Positions 43,875 to 56,239 of a stretch of 64,000 bases of DNA are shown piece after piece. Location: positions 23,730,801-23,794,800 of the forward strand of contig NC_040021.1 in assembly GCF_000972845.2 (NCBI RefSeq). Reading direction: 5' to 3'. The number at the start of each line of letters is the position of its first letter. Positions within the stretch are counted from its first letter, which is position 1. This DNA is from Larimichthys crocea (Eukaryota > Chordata > Actinopteri > Sciaenidae). The notes under the pieces were generated by a model. It saw only the letters and a program-made list of their open reading frames with translations, had not been told where the DNA came from and did no database searches. A program made the position numbers and the translations under genes.

Positions 43875-46065
43875 TATAACGGCACGTGCAACACTGCAGA
43901 CGTTACAGAACATGAACAGCAACATTTACAGCAAGTGACAGCATACATAACTGTCATGTCTGCTTGGTGGAAGTAGGTTCATGTACACTGCCATGATTAG
44001 TTGTGTGTATTGGATAGTGTATGTTGCAGTGAACACACAGTGACATACAGTATTAAAAAAACATGCACTGCACAGCTTTAAGGACAGTCAGTTCAGTACA
44101 GAAGCTGAACTACTTCCTACTGAACTCCATCACTACGTTGTTAAAGGTGATGCAACGGTGCCCCGTCTTGATCCTGTCTTTCTATAGTGGCTTTTGATCA
44201 AATAATCCTCAACTGTGAGCAAAGACCAAGCTGGTCTATGAGCTTAAACTTTGGTTCTCACCTTCAACTTCATCAGCAAGATCGAACACAGGACAGAAAT
44301 GTCTTAAGTACGAAGGTGTGACAGAATGGCAATGACAAGAATTCAACCATCTATGACGAGGAATTTAGTTCCAAACAATTAGAACGGCTCCACTTTTCTT
44401 TTCTAAGGGCACTGGAGTCACACTCAACTGGCCATAAAGACTGCAGTGCCAGCATGTTGTGTATTTGCCTGAGGCAGAAATAACTTGGCCGGGCAGTTCA
44501 TCCTTCTCCTGATAGCGAGGGCAAAATGTCTGTCCGTCCTCCACATCCCTCTGTGGAGTTCTGATGCTGATGACCTCTCAGGTGAGCCAGACTTAGTCAA
44601 AATTTTGTGAAAAGTCAGCATGTGCTCCTTGAATTAAAAATGCATGAGATAAGTGTTTCTACTGCATAGTGCGGTTTTAACGGTCAATGTACAATATGTT
44701 CTGATTTTGGAAGGCTTGCTTAGGCTGGAGAGAACAACAGCATCTGTTGCTTCAGTACCCCAAAACCAGGCACCCATATGGTTGAGGAATGAAGACACGC
44801 ATATTCATGTTTAGAATAAAAGAACTGGCAACTTTAAACCTGCAATAAACTCTCCTTGGTGATGTATCATGTTTCAGATGACAGATGTCCATTCTGTCAG
44901 TACTTTCTCTGCACAGGTTGACAGTGTGGTTAGTTGATGCTCTGTCTCTATGAACAGTATATTTAGAGGACGTTCTGCATAAATGCATCTGTGGATGTAC
45001 AGGTACGGCCAGTCTGACGTTCGCAACTACGCCGTCGTATCCATTACTTTCATAGAACCAGGTCTTTAGTAGATTGGTAGAAACAAACACATTTAATTAA
45101 CATAACTTCATTTGTTCTAATAAAGTTAACCTAACAACTTTTGTGTAATTGCGATGGTCCAGTGAGAATCTTCTGTTTATTCAGTTCTCTTGACAAACAC
45201 ATTTGCATACTGTGCAATATGTAAGATATGACCAGATTCTTGAAGTAACAGAGGGACCATGGACGTATACAGAGAACTGGGTGTAGTGTTGGATGTGGGG
45301 TTCTATCATTCTTATGGAAGCTGATCAGTGACACAGGAAATCAAAGAAGTTCAATTTCCAGGCATGACATTACACAAATCTTCAACATATGCTATCACAC
45401 TGTGGGGGTCAGAGAGCAAGTGGTCAACCACTAACTCCAAAACAAGCATTTTAAAGGTCGTTGTCTTGCAGGAAGACCTGATAAATCAACATCACGGTGG
45501 AGTTATTTTGACAACATTTTGATCCATTTGTTGCAATTAAATGTTTATTTTGGGTTTGTATGCTATGGGTGGGTTCAGTGGGGGATCAACTCAAAAGATT
45601 GCATAGTCATATTGTAACTGTTTGGCATTAATGTTATGAGATTGGAAGTTTTGAAAGTATGCTTTACATTTTTGAAGATACAGTGTCTAACTAAACAAGA
45701 CTGAACAGTGTCATGGCATCAAGGGTGGGAGAAGGTCAGATACTGCCCCTTGTGTTTTTGGAATATGTAGAAATTAGACATTGTTTCTTTAAGATGTATA
45801 ATTATGTTTGCTTGCATTCATGAGGATGGTGCTCTCTTTAATGCAAGCGCCTGAACACCAGGTGACAATCTGGACTATACCAAGTGAGACTGGAGGGAGG
45901 GAGAAAGCGATGGGTTCTTTTTCTTTGTATTCTGTGTCTTTGTTTTCTTGACAGCCCGAACAAGATTAACTCTGACCTGAGTAACATGTTGTAGGCAGAG
46001 CTTACATGAAATCCTAATGTTGCATGACAGCTTTAATTGTTTGCTTTGTCTGACCCTTACTAATA
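43875..46065. other. Non-coding stretch, nothing recognised
   Basis: A 112-codon minus-strand frame (45090 to 44752) and other short frames lack recognised domains. No repeat copy from the window matches. Confidence 0.5.
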
Positions 46066-46070
46066 TCTAG

Positions 46071-46431
46071 GTGGTTGTGACCATGGGGTACTTAAAGCTG
46101 CTGTTCCAGTTTGTCAGGCTTTTGTCTGCTGGGCGGGAATCCATGTTTGCCATAACCTTTACTGTGACTTTGCATCATGTGGAGTATATGATGAAGCAGG
46201 AGAATGATGGCAGCAATGAACAGATATCTAGAAGGTTTTGCTGCTTTACTGCTCCTGTAACTGCTGCCTCACATCTGGATAGTCAGGGTTTTATACCTCT
46301 ACCCAGCAGTGAACGTGACAAGCTTGTCATCATACATTACCTAGTGATTCTGTAGCGCTGACAAAACATTATATAAACATATTAGCAGCTCCCTGTACTG
46401 TCCAGGAAAAATATGACACCAAACAAATAAA
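46071..46431 (+). other. Terminal-exon-like segment with stop and poly(A) signal
   Basis: After TTGTCTGACCCTTACTAATA and TCTAG (acceptor-like, with a TACTAAT branch-point-like word), a frame of 94 codons stays open to TAG at 46353-46355. An AATAAA signal follows at 46426-46431. The peptide has a hydrophobic start (VTMGYLKLLFQFVRLLSAG) and no recognised domain. The acceptor's pyrimidine tract is short. This could be the last exon of an unknown plus-strand gene or a chance open frame; no upstream exon is identified. Confidence 0.15.
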
Positions 46432-46694
46432 GAGATAAAGCACGTCGTATGTCGACAATCTTCTTGTTAACTCAGCATCAATATAATGCATAAATATTAA
46501 ACAACTTGTTCTCATATGACATTGCCTTTTGATATTTTTTCTCATAAATCTTTCTTCTGGATTTCCTGGATCTGCCTCTGTAAAGGCCATGGTCTCTATG
46601 CTTCATTCATTTAGCATTCTTTTGAATTTGAGTAACATTAAACAAAAAACCTGATTATGTGTGCCATCATCGCCATAGTTACCTCAGGGTTGTG

Positions 46695-47171
46695 TTATGA
46701 GAGGATAGAGAACCCAATGTTGAACCAATGGGAAACACCTGGACAAAAAGAGATAATTACTGCGGGGGAGAAAGAGTTCAGAGTGACAAGGAGATCGTGG
46801 GCTAACAGGAAAAGAGAAGAGGTCACAGAGAGAGAGAGGAAAGAAAAGACTGAAGGCTGAAAATATTTAAGGATTGCATTCACAAAATGAAACTTGTAAC
46901 AGGGAGATGGAGAACCTATTCGATACATTTTGCATTCACTGCCTGTGAAGCTGTTTTTCAGCCGTGACAGATAGACACCTCCATTCTTCTCCAAGAGCTT
47001 GTCCACGGTAAGTAGTTGTAGTTTCTCCTCCAACATCATCAGGCTGTCATTCAACAGAGAAGACCAGAAAAACCAGGATCCAGAAACATGTGGGTGGTGT
47101 TTGTAAAACTTTAATTCATTAAAAAGTTTAATTAGTGTTTTTTTGTGTGTGTTTCTGTCAGTTTGATCCAT
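46695..47171 (-). other. Longest open frame of the window (158 codons), unrecognised
   Basis: The frame runs from ATG at 47171 to a stop at 46695. The middle, LNDSLMMLEEKLQLLTVDKL and LEKNGGVYLSRLKNSF, looks protein-like (amphipathic, charged), while the end is low-complexity S/F/L. One frame of this length is roughly what chance would give in this much AT-rich DNA. No splice, promoter or Kozak support. Possible pseudogene remnant. Confidence 0.15.
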
Positions 47172-47414
47172 GCCTTAGCTCATCTTTCTTTGTAGAGTAC
47201 ATCAATTTACTAACTGCTGTTACTGACTACTCTGAAATGAGCATTGCACACACTATATTTCAGCTGTTTCTCCACTTTTGATTATTTTGTTTTGATGTTT
47301 TTCTACATATGAAATGTGCATCTTATCATCCAGCTATGATCAGCATTTAGAATCTTATTGCTCAATGAAAATATGTTTTGTTCCATAATTTATGTTGGAC
47401 TGATAGAAGGAGGA

Positions 47415-48250
47415 CAGATAACAATTTGAGTTTGGATTCAAGAGTACACGACGAGCTCTGTGATTTCTCTGAAATGAGTCAGACTGATTGTCACGTCTGT
47501 CAGGATTATGTTGATTTCAATCTCTAATAGTAAAATCGCTTTGATCAAGCCAGTGGTTCTCAAACTATTGTAGCCCTGGCAGTACGTGATCTCCCTCGAA
47601 TGGTACTTTATCAAAATACTAGAAAATCTCAAATTATGACATCATTGGAATGTCCTACACAGTCACATTCATGCACACATCCTTGATAAGTTACAAGCTA
47701 AGATGTGACAGTATCTCTCAGCTGAAGAAGAAGATGGACAAACCTGTCTTAAATATGACATGGATTAAAGTTCATGTTAAATTAATGGTTTAAAACGAGA
47801 AATATGTGGACGAACAGTGTGAATCAGGAGCACATCTTTTCCACCAAATAAGCTCTAGTTCTTAAACTGGTTCCAACAGTCAACAACAGGTAATCTTCCT
47901 CCTGTGTGAACTGACCATATCGAACGTAAAAGTCAAAAGTCTATGCTGCTGTATGTTAACATCTGTCTTGATGGTGGTACTTAGAGAGCCTGATATTTTC
48001 TCATCTGGTATGCAGTGTAAAAAATCTGGATTGCACTGGATGAAATAGTGCTCTGTGGAAACATGTACAGTTTTGATACTGATAGAAGGGTGGCAGAGTC
48101 GAGGCTCAGAACCACCAGCAAGTGATAGAAGGGTGGCAGAGTCGAGGCTCAGAACCACCAGCAAGTTGTTAGAACCATTTAGAAAAAAACTGTGCTTTCT
48201 GGTGCCTAAATGTGTCTCTTACAGTGTTTTAGGTTGAGTTTATGACCTAG
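47415..48250. repeat. Composite repeat I, copy 2
   Basis: Flanks match 16390-16510 and 16855-16985. The interior starts at 47551 with CAGTGGTTCTCAAACT, a hAT-type tip at the same point of the flank as in copy 1, but then differs, and no matching right tip was found. It also holds a 43-bp tandem duplication. Confidence 0.6.
48081..48166. repeat. Two tandem copies of a 43-bp unit
   Basis: The unit starting GATAGAAGGGTGGCAGAGTC stands at 48081-48123 and 48124-48166 without difference. Copy 1 of the composite repeat has a single related unit here. Confidence 0.9.
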
Positions 48251-48254
48251 TTTA

Positions 48255-48736
48255 GAAGAGAAAGAGTTGGCGATACCGACGATATGCTACAGTAGTGTCT
48301 TGCATGTCAGGATGTCTGTTGGTCAAACGGACGTTTGCTTGGTGTCAAATGCAAAAGAGATACACACACTGAAAACAATGCATCTCTTAATAGCTCAGAT
48401 ATGCGAGGGTCTGCCAACAGGATCATGCATATGGATCGGTGTTCTGTGAAGGCCTCATTCTGCCACCTCGGCTGTTTCTGCTTATGATTTTTTATTCTTT
48501 AAAAGTCTCAGATTTTAGCTTTTTTGATAGAGCGACATATTTTTCCATCTTCTCTTCTGGATCTGCGCTTGGAAGAATTCAGCTCCTCGGTCTGGTGCAC
48601 CATGAGAGTGTGTGACAAACAATTTCAATTTATAAATGCAAATCACATCGCTCTAGTGTGTGTGTGCCACTATGTACATAGCAGCAGTGTGTACTTTTTT
48701 TTTCATCAAGTCAGTGTCTGTCTTTCTTGTGTGCGC

Positions 48737-48802
<66 letters not shown>

Positions 48803-50277
48803 TTGTGCACCAATCTGTATAAGGTGTGTGTGACCTGTTTCTCTCTCTCTGGAGGTAAAGAAGAGATGCGATCTGCACTGTTGATGAGTTTAATGATTTA
48901 ATCCAGCGCAGATACCAGCTCATCCTGCCAGCGCACACGCACGCATACAATGTGGCATTGACATTATGATGAATTGCAGCAATGTGGAAATACAAACAGG
49001 CGCAGATGCGTGCGGACACCCACACATTCACTCTCACACCCCATTATCTCAGTCACTGCTGTGTGCACAGACATACGTATGCAACTAGACATATTCTATT
49101 GTATTCATACAGGATGTATTCATACAATTATGGACACAGTTTACAAAAACATACATAATGTATATATGAACACCATGATTGTGGTGTGTTTCAATATGGA
49201 AATTTTATATGGACCTAAACCTAAACAAAAACATTTCCAGCATAGAATAATACATTTTAAGTACATTTTTAGTACAATATCTGTAAAATAATGCTGCAGT
49301 TTGCTCATATTACACATAACCTGTCACTCCTGTAATTGATACACTCATGCTGTCATTTGTTTGCCAAAGCTGAAGCTCAAACCAAACCTGTTACAACTCA
49401 ACTCATTGTTGAAAAATGGATGTTTTATGAGGCGACATGGCTATGGTTTATTCAGGATTTGGGCACATTTAAGGAAACATCATAGTTTGGGTTAAAATAT
49501 TAAAATGTAAAAAAAAAACACTGTAAAAACCAATCAGAATCTTCTTGGGTGGTGCTAGGCTGCAGCAATGCTGCCTTTGCAAAGTAGTGTTTAGGTTAGG
49601 TTTAGGGTAACTTGCCATTTGCAGCGTGTAGGCTGATGGCTCAGAGGTTGTTGGGGAGGGACCAGGGAGAACAGTAAGGTGTCAGTAGCGAAAGGTGAGG
49701 AAGATGATGACATAAATCAATGAAATAAACAAAGAATGGCTGCCTTTATACCAACAGCCTGCTTCCTGCAACTCCAGTGTCTCTGACTGAAATTCAGTTG
49801 GGTTTATTTGACATTATGAGGAGGCAGATTGTAAATCACAAGAAGGTCAAGGACGAAAATATTTCCTTTGTGGTCCTTGATGTAAAGAGAGTGAAGATAC
49901 AGGCGACGAGGTGATGTGTTATCAATGAAAACAGTAAAAACCTAATAGTGCTATCAGACTGGATTCAGCATCAATCTTTCGGACTAACAGCCTTTCACAA
50001 GTTGTAAATTCTACTTTCTTATGAAACACATTATTGCCATTAACCTCTGTCATTGTCCCACTCACTGCAGCCAAGCACTGCCCCTCCCTCCCTGCTGCTT
50101 GTATTACCTGACCTGAGTGCAAGGTCAACCTACCTCCTCTCTCCGAGAACTCTTCTGACTCTTCATTCTTCAGAGGTTGGCACGGTCAAAACAGTTTGCT
50201 ATTGGTCAACAACATGGATTTGTGTGTCAAAGTTCACAAAGGTTGAACTAACCAATTGAGTTCATGCAGCCTTTTTT
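48255..50277. other. Non-coding stretch with one long microsatellite
   Basis: Holds the (CA)n run at 48739-48799. Remaining frames are short and unrecognised. Confidence 0.5.
48739..48799. repeat. (CA)n microsatellite, 61 bases
   Basis: The longest uninterrupted CA run of the window. Confidence 0.95.
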
Positions 50278-50499
50278 TTAAAGGTCCAGTGCGTAGGATT
50301 TAGTGGCAGCTAGCAGCAAAGTTGCAGATTACAACCAGATAAATACTCTCCCACGTCCCATCCTTCCAAGCATGTACTGTAAGAACAACCCTGTTTTGCA
50401 AATTCACATAAAAAGCAAAAGGACATATCTAGATCAGTGTTTAAAATGGTGGTTCAACATGGAAAAGGACTCACTCTTACCATATATATATTATATATA

Positions 50500-50543
<44 letters not shown>

Positions 50544-50635
50544 CATTTTAAGACAATGATTAATGATTGTACACTAATGAAAACATAATACTGAATATTG
50601 TATACCATTCCTGTGAATAAATACTTGACCCTTAA
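50278..50635 (+). mobile_element. TTAA-ended MITE, copy 3, expanded by (TA)n
   Basis: Starts TTAAAGGTCCAGTGCGTAGG with ATTTAGTGGCAGCTAGCAGC and GTTGCAGATTACAACC. Ends with AATACTTGACCCTTAA. The same parts in the same order occur at 18.5 kb. A (TA)n run at about 50484-50541 has grown inside. No coding capacity. Confidence 0.7.
50484..50541. repeat. (TA)n microsatellite
   Basis: TA run with two small TT interruptions. Confidence 0.9.
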
Positions 50636-50639
50636 CATT

Positions 50640-52570
50640 TGGGATATGGAAATGATTTTGCTGGCCTGAGCCTCCGTACAGGAATCATATTTTAAGCAGC
50701 CTGGAGTCAAAGATCTAATGTGTTATGTATTGCAGCAGTTGTATGGAGGTCAAAGCTTAAAGTACAGAGTAATGAATCTGAGCAGATTTGGAGCTATAAT
50801 TTCTGTTCATATTTGTATTCATAATTCTGGAGGGAGAATACATCTTAATTTGGAACAGTCATAAATTTTGATGATTAGGAAGTGGGCAATATTTATTGGA
50901 TTTATTTTTCCAAATATGCAAAGCTTGTGAAAACATTGCATAAAACAGATCTGTCTTTGCTGTTGTCTATTTTTCCACTCATCTCTTCAGGAAACCCCTC
51001 TGGATAAGACAATCTATTCTTTATTAAGCGTCTTCCTCGTGACTTAGCCTTGGATTTATGCTGCTGTGAGCCCAGAAAAGGTTATCCACTCTGCGATAAC
51101 TCAGTCTTTCCCCAACCCCCCAACCCCAGAGACAATCAAATGACCTTCACCCAGACAGATTGTTTCAGATACATGATCAGCAATGGCCACAATGAGTCAC
51201 CTCCAGCACAGTGACGAAGATAAGGAAAGGGGCGGGGGATTGTTTAATGACACAGGGAGAAAGGGACGGCAAAAAATTGAAGGAGAAAGGCAAGTATGAG
51301 GGATGGAATGATTAAAGGACATAAATATGGGAAGAAAGGAATAGGAAAGAAAAAATGGCATCCCTCTTCCCCATTAAGACTGCTGCATTATTCACCATCA
51401 TAGAGGGGGAGAAGAATCCTCCCCAGGAAAACCCCCAGTCAATTAATTAGCAACTTCCTACGTGTAAGGGTGGAGGACAGGAACTCCAGCAGAGGTGTGA
51501 GTGGAAAGGTGGGAAGGCCTTAGAGAGCATGAAGGGAAGCGAGTGTAAAAAAAATAAAAAATACAAGGCGGAAACGCTGAGTTGGAAGAATGGAAAAAGA
51601 AGAGGTGTAATCTCCAGTGGCAAAGAAATGTTAGTTTGCACCTTTTTCGGGAAAACACTTCAACACCACTGTCTCTAACTCTAACAATAGATTGTCCTTA
51701 TACATTTCTGTTTTTGTGTGGATTAAATGAACAATGACTTGATTTTGTTGTTTTCAGGCATTTGTTTCCCCCTGCTTTCAGTCTTTATGCTAAGCTTGGC
51801 TAATTGTTAACCACCTCCGTTTTTAAGGCACAGACATGTCAACGTTCACATCTAACTTTTCTGAGAGAAAACAAATCATTTTGCAAAACCTGAAAAAGCT
51901 ACACAGTAAACAAGCTTGGTTCCATTTTCCAGTTGGAATTTCACGTTTTCAAAATAAGGACATTTCTGTTATTATTATGATTTTTTTTGTTGTTGTTGAC
52001 CTACTTACATCACAGGTCCCTTGATTTGTCTTGATTTATTATATGTTGGTACATTTATTTATTTTTTGCACACTGCTCCATGACTGCACTATTTACTACT
52101 TGTCATCGGGGTCCTAGTTCAACCTCCTTGATATTGGCAAAAATCCAGGCTTAGTCAGAAAAATATAGATTTTGTAATTTATTGTCCAACCTCCTGAAGT
52201 TCAAATGGTGCCAATATTTACAAAAAATAAAATAGAATAAAGTGAATGAAACAAAATACTGTATATAGTTCAAAAAAGAAAGAAGAAGTTCTTCAATAAC
52301 TCAAAATCACAAGCTGTTACCTCCACTGTAACCAACCACAAGTCAACTAAGCAGACAGCCCCTTTTAGAGTCATAGCCGCTCCCAACTCATTATTATTAT
52401 CACAAATTAACATTAATACTAGAAAACATATTTATGTGAGTCACATGACCGATAAAAGCATGTGTCAGTTGTCAGCTTTTTGTGACTTGCATATACTGCA
52501 GATCTTTTTCAAATGAAACACCATCACTAGCATGTATTATCATTATTATTATTATCATTATAGTAGTAGT
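50640..52570. other. Non-coding stretch with a TTTATGCTAAGC fragment
   Basis: At about 51760-51815 TTTCCCCCTGCTTTCAGTCT and TTATGCTAAGCTTGGCTAA are the reverse of the TTAGCTTAGCATAAAGACTGG fish repeat. The rest, including a purine-rich part at 51230-51360, holds no gene that I can support. Confidence 0.5.
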
Positions 52571-52572
52571 AT

Positions 52573-52790
52573 TATCCATCCATTTTTCATAGCCACTTCT
52601 CCTTAGCAGGGTCGCCTGGTCACTAGTTCATCACAGGGCTGACACATAGAGACAAACAACCATTCACACCTACAGGAAAATTAGAGTCACCAATTAATCT
52701 GTTAAGTGAACATCTTTGGACTGTGGGAGGAAGAGAGAACCCATGCAGACACACAAAGGCCTGGCAGGGGGGTTCAAAGCAGATTATTAT
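52573..52790. repeat. Interspersed repeat D, copy 2
   Basis: TCCATCCATTTTTCATAGCC, CATCACAGGGCTGACACATA, GACAAACAACCATTCACACC, AGAGTCACCAATTAATCTG, TTTGGACTGTGGGAGGAAG and AACCCATGCAGACACAC match the family at 23.9 kb. It is flanked on both sides by ATT-rich microsatellites. Confidence 0.75.
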
Positions 52791-52794
52791 TATT

Positions 52795-54115
52795 ATTACC
52801 ATTATTATTGTCATGGGACATAGTGTGTAGCCCTGTGTTTTAATCATTTTAATAGAGCTCTATGGCACAGACAGATACTCTTTCAGGCAGAAAAATAAAC
52901 CTTATTGTTTAATGTGTAATATGTTAGAGTGTATATCACTTGACTTATTGTTTAATGAACCACTTTTTTCACATGAACGCCTGCGTACAGGAATTGAAGC
53001 AGAGCAAAAAGAAAAGAAGCTTTTATGGGGGAAGAAATGCTGCTAAAGGTGGAACTAAAAGAAGTCTGGTCGTGGATCAGAAGAACAGGTTCCAAGTGAA
53101 AAATCAGAGCAGGTGAAAGAGAACATCCAGAAGACGGATGAAAGACATGGATGGAAGATGGAGGAGAGTTTCAGAGAAATCCCCTTTAGCCCGAGGTGCC
53201 ATATATTTCCACAAATGCTATGTCAGCATGGTGGCACATCAGCTGCGACAAGTGCCAGTGATTAATGAGATGGTGAATGACTGCTCCGATGTCGTTTAAC
53301 GAGTAGCTGTATTTTCTGACAAAGACCGCTTTGCGGTGCATTCCGGAGGCGGGTTGGATTCTCTGTGCTCAGATGTAGGCGCCCCGCACCTCCAGCTAAC
53401 ACAATCACCCCTACTAGCAGCGTTATTTATGTACTTCATGGATGAGAAATATTTCATGACAATCTGTGTCGTAGATCAAGGGTTGTGGATACAGGCATGC
53501 AGCAGCAGAAGACCACTGCGAGCCTTTCTAACATCCAGGTATACCATAATCTTTATCTTTACAGCAGATTTTTAGCTCTCTGTGTCTGTACAAGCTCCAC
53601 AGGAGAAACAAAGGGAGGTAATAACACAAACTGTCCAAACCTATTAAGGCTTTATTGTGTGTCTGACAGTCACAAGTTGTCTGAATCCACGAGTAAAAGC
53701 TCTAGCTTTCTCGGGCCGAATGCAGCATGACCTATTCAAGCAAAGACTTTCTATAAGCACGGCCGGGGTACAGCATTCAGCACGTCACTTCTTCTTAAGA
53801 ATAACACAGACAACAGCCCAACTAAACACTGAAATATTCAGCAGACAGATCAGGAGGTGGTACTACTGTCGAGGTCCTCCATGCCGTGTGAGAGTAATCA
53901 GCACCGCAGAGAGCGGAGACTTCAGCAAGTGTTTCCTTCTCAAGGACACAAAGAATGGTTTGGAATGGTTCATAGCACCTCTGTCATCGGTCAGTGACCA
54001 TGCTGTCTTTGTTCCAGTATTCATTGTGTGCTGTCTCTCCCATTGAGGTGTAGAAACAGTCATTGTACTCGAGATGGATTGACCACCTTTTGAAGGTCTC
54101 TTCTCTGAATCAACC
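52795..54115. other. Non-coding stretch, possible conserved block near 53.2-53.4 kb
   Basis: The part 53180-53420 is free of repeats seen elsewhere, GC-richer, and includes GTGATTAATGAGATGG. It may be regulatory. The 129-codon frame at 53657-54046 has no recognised domain. Confidence 0.4.
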
Positions 54116-54124
54116 ACATTTCTA

Positions 54125-54672
54125 CTCAGTCTTGTCTCAGTCTAAGACAAAGAGCATTTTGAGCGGTCAAGACCACAACTGCAGGAATATCATTGTCTGA
54201 TTTATTTGTTCACATCATTAATGTGATTGGAGGTCAAATTTCCTGTTTCATCCATCCATTTTCCCACGTATCCAGGATCAGGTGTCACCCCTCAACGGCC
54301 ACCATACACACACAAGTGAATGCAGGAGACCGAGAAGAAGCTGTGGCTGTCTTGAAGGAGATGTCAGGCTTTCCAAACCACAAAGAGAACATCTGCAAAA
54401 AAGAAGAAAAGACACAACTCTGTGTCAATACTGCAATGCAACTTTTAATGAGACATCTGGGACCACATTGAACTTCTATAAACACTTAGAAAGGAAGCAT
54501 TTTAAAGACTAAGCTGGCTAACGTTAGCGGTCTGCATTTGTACTATAACTCTGTGATTCTATGATTTGCTACATATGGGCAACCTATGTCTGGTCTTGGT
54601 CTTGTCTCTGTCTTGATACACTCTTGGTCATGACTTGGTCTTGGTTTAGGTGGTCTTGACTACAACACTGAC
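54125..54672 (+). mobile_element. hAT-type element remnant with BED zinc finger
   Basis: The left part has TCTCAGTCTAAGACAAAGAG, TTGAGCGGTCAAGACCACAA and CTGCAGGAATATCATTGTCT. The right part has a TGGTCTTGG-rich tract and ends GGTGGTCTTGACTACAACAC at 54668 plus TG. This pair is known to me from teleost elements whose tips read CAGTGTTGTAGTCAAGACC. A clear left tip and target duplication are not found. A BED-finger frame lies between. Confidence 0.6.
54282..54512 (+). pseudogene. BED-type zinc finger of a hAT transposase, fragment
   Basis: The frame ends LCQYCNATFNETSGTTLNFY and KHLERKHFKD, then stop. Cys48 and Cys51 with His68 and His73 (numbered from the ATG at 54282) form the CxxC...HxxxxH pattern of a BED finger. 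In hAT transposases and ZBED proteins it stands at the N-terminus and binds DNA in the nucleus. The catalytic RNase H-like domain and the dimerisation domain are absent, so this is either an isolated first exon or a relic. The residues before the finger are not typical and the true start is uncertain. Confidence 0.65.
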
Positions 54673-54674
54673 AG

Positions 54675-56015
54675 GGGGTGACCCTCAGCAGTGAGAGGGT
54701 TCACACACCAAATGCTGATATCAATATGAATTCTCTGTATGAGCTATGAAGCACCTTTTCTTCTGTCGTGCTGTCTTCAATAGTTCCCACAGTTTGACTT
54801 AGATTTGGGGAATAGATGAAAAGCTACAAATCAGCATTAAACCTGCAGCTCTGGGAATAAATTCAGTCAATGTACCCACCATCACCAGAAATCTTTTCAC
54901 ATGCACAACTAAATTGAGAATTTTAGTACACCGTCATGAACACCTGCCCTGCACCCATTGTCAAGTAACACTCTGCATATTGTGCAGGCCTCGAGCTTAA
55001 TCATAACTACTTAGACTTTTTATGAGCCGGAGCAAAGCTCCAGATCCTGACGCAGATCCATTCTGGCAAGTTCAAAGTCAAGTAAAAGAAGAAGAAAAGT
55101 GCAGAGGCGATTGGGACTCAGCCATCCAGGCTCTTAGATTTTTTTACTCAGTGCTCGAAAAGCTTAGAACAGCAAAAACCAGTATGATCTTTGACATCTG
55201 AAACATCTCTACAGACCAGCTTTTATATAATTAATTCTGTATTTTATTTTGATTGGATTTGCCTTAATTTATATGTCTATTATTAACACACACTATTTTT
55301 TTTATTATGTTTTTTATTATTTATCATTATGTTTTTCTTCAGAAGGTTTGGACTATAAAAAAACATCTTTTGTGCATTGTAGCAGAGGAAAGTAATGTAA
55401 AGCAGACACTTCATGGCTACGTGTTCAAAGGTGGCTGTCAAACAGTTGTATATTTGTTTGTAAAAAAAAGCACATTTTCTATTTTTGATACGGTTTTGGT
55501 ATGAGAAATATATAAAAAAGATACGATATCACATTCCACAGAAAGGATTATGACAGCCATGAGCTTTTAAAACTGCACCACATATATACAATATGATGTA
55601 GGTTTACTTAGGTTCTAAAATAAACCTACTGCTTTCATTTTTGAGTTATTAAAATAAAAATAAATAGATATTCATCTTTTAATTAATGTCTGTTTTCTGA
55701 CTTCTTGTGTGTTTCTTTTTGTTGTGCTATCAGAAATGATTGTGATTTCTTCAGTAGTAAAACAGAAAACATCTTCATATATAAGGTTATGAAGCTAAGA
55801 CATGGGTCATGGAAAGATTATGGTCATGGTTCAAAAAAACAACAACAAATCTATTCAGTATCTGTACTGGATATTTGAAATATATCATACAATCTTCTAT
55901 TTTCAAAATTTTAATCTCATTACTGAAATAAATAAATCCATCAAGATTACCACTGCTGTAGATGAGTTATTAAAATCCTAATAATAATATCTAATGATAC
56001 AAAAGCACTGCTGAG
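54675..56015. other. Non-coding stretch, nothing recognised
   Basis: Very AT-rich; no repeat copy or gene supported. Confidence 0.5.
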
Positions 56016-56019
56016 CTTT

Positions 56020-56235
56020 GCTTGTGGTGTTGGAGTCGCCTGAAGGATAAAGCACTAAGCTGTGGAGTTATTGCTGCACCCTGCTCTGACCGCGGAGCTC
56101 TGGGTTAGGTAGGTATATGAGTATTATTCCCTCTATACCACTTATGAGGCTCTGACAAAGCCACTGAACCCGGAGGTGCTCCAGTGGAGTTGTGCATGGC
56201 TAATAATAAAGTCGTGGTTGTGCTGGGAATTTTCC
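56020..56235 (+). repeat. Possible worn SINE
   Basis: GGATAAAGCACTAAGCTGTG early and CAAAGCCACTGAACCCGGAG, GTGCTCCAGTGGAGTTGTGC later resemble the body of fish tRNA SINEs (…GGCACTGAACCCCCAGGTGCTCC…). No clear A-box or B-box remains. Confidence 0.35.
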
Positions 56236-56239
56236 AAGT

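Noticed and set aside
48524..48901. 125-codon plus-strand frame rich in HT repeats
   Set aside because: The frame is kept open by the (CA)n microsatellite at 48739-48799, which has no stops in any frame.
53657..54046. 129-codon plus-strand frame
   Set aside because: No recognised domain or splice context, and an overlapping frame on the other strand.
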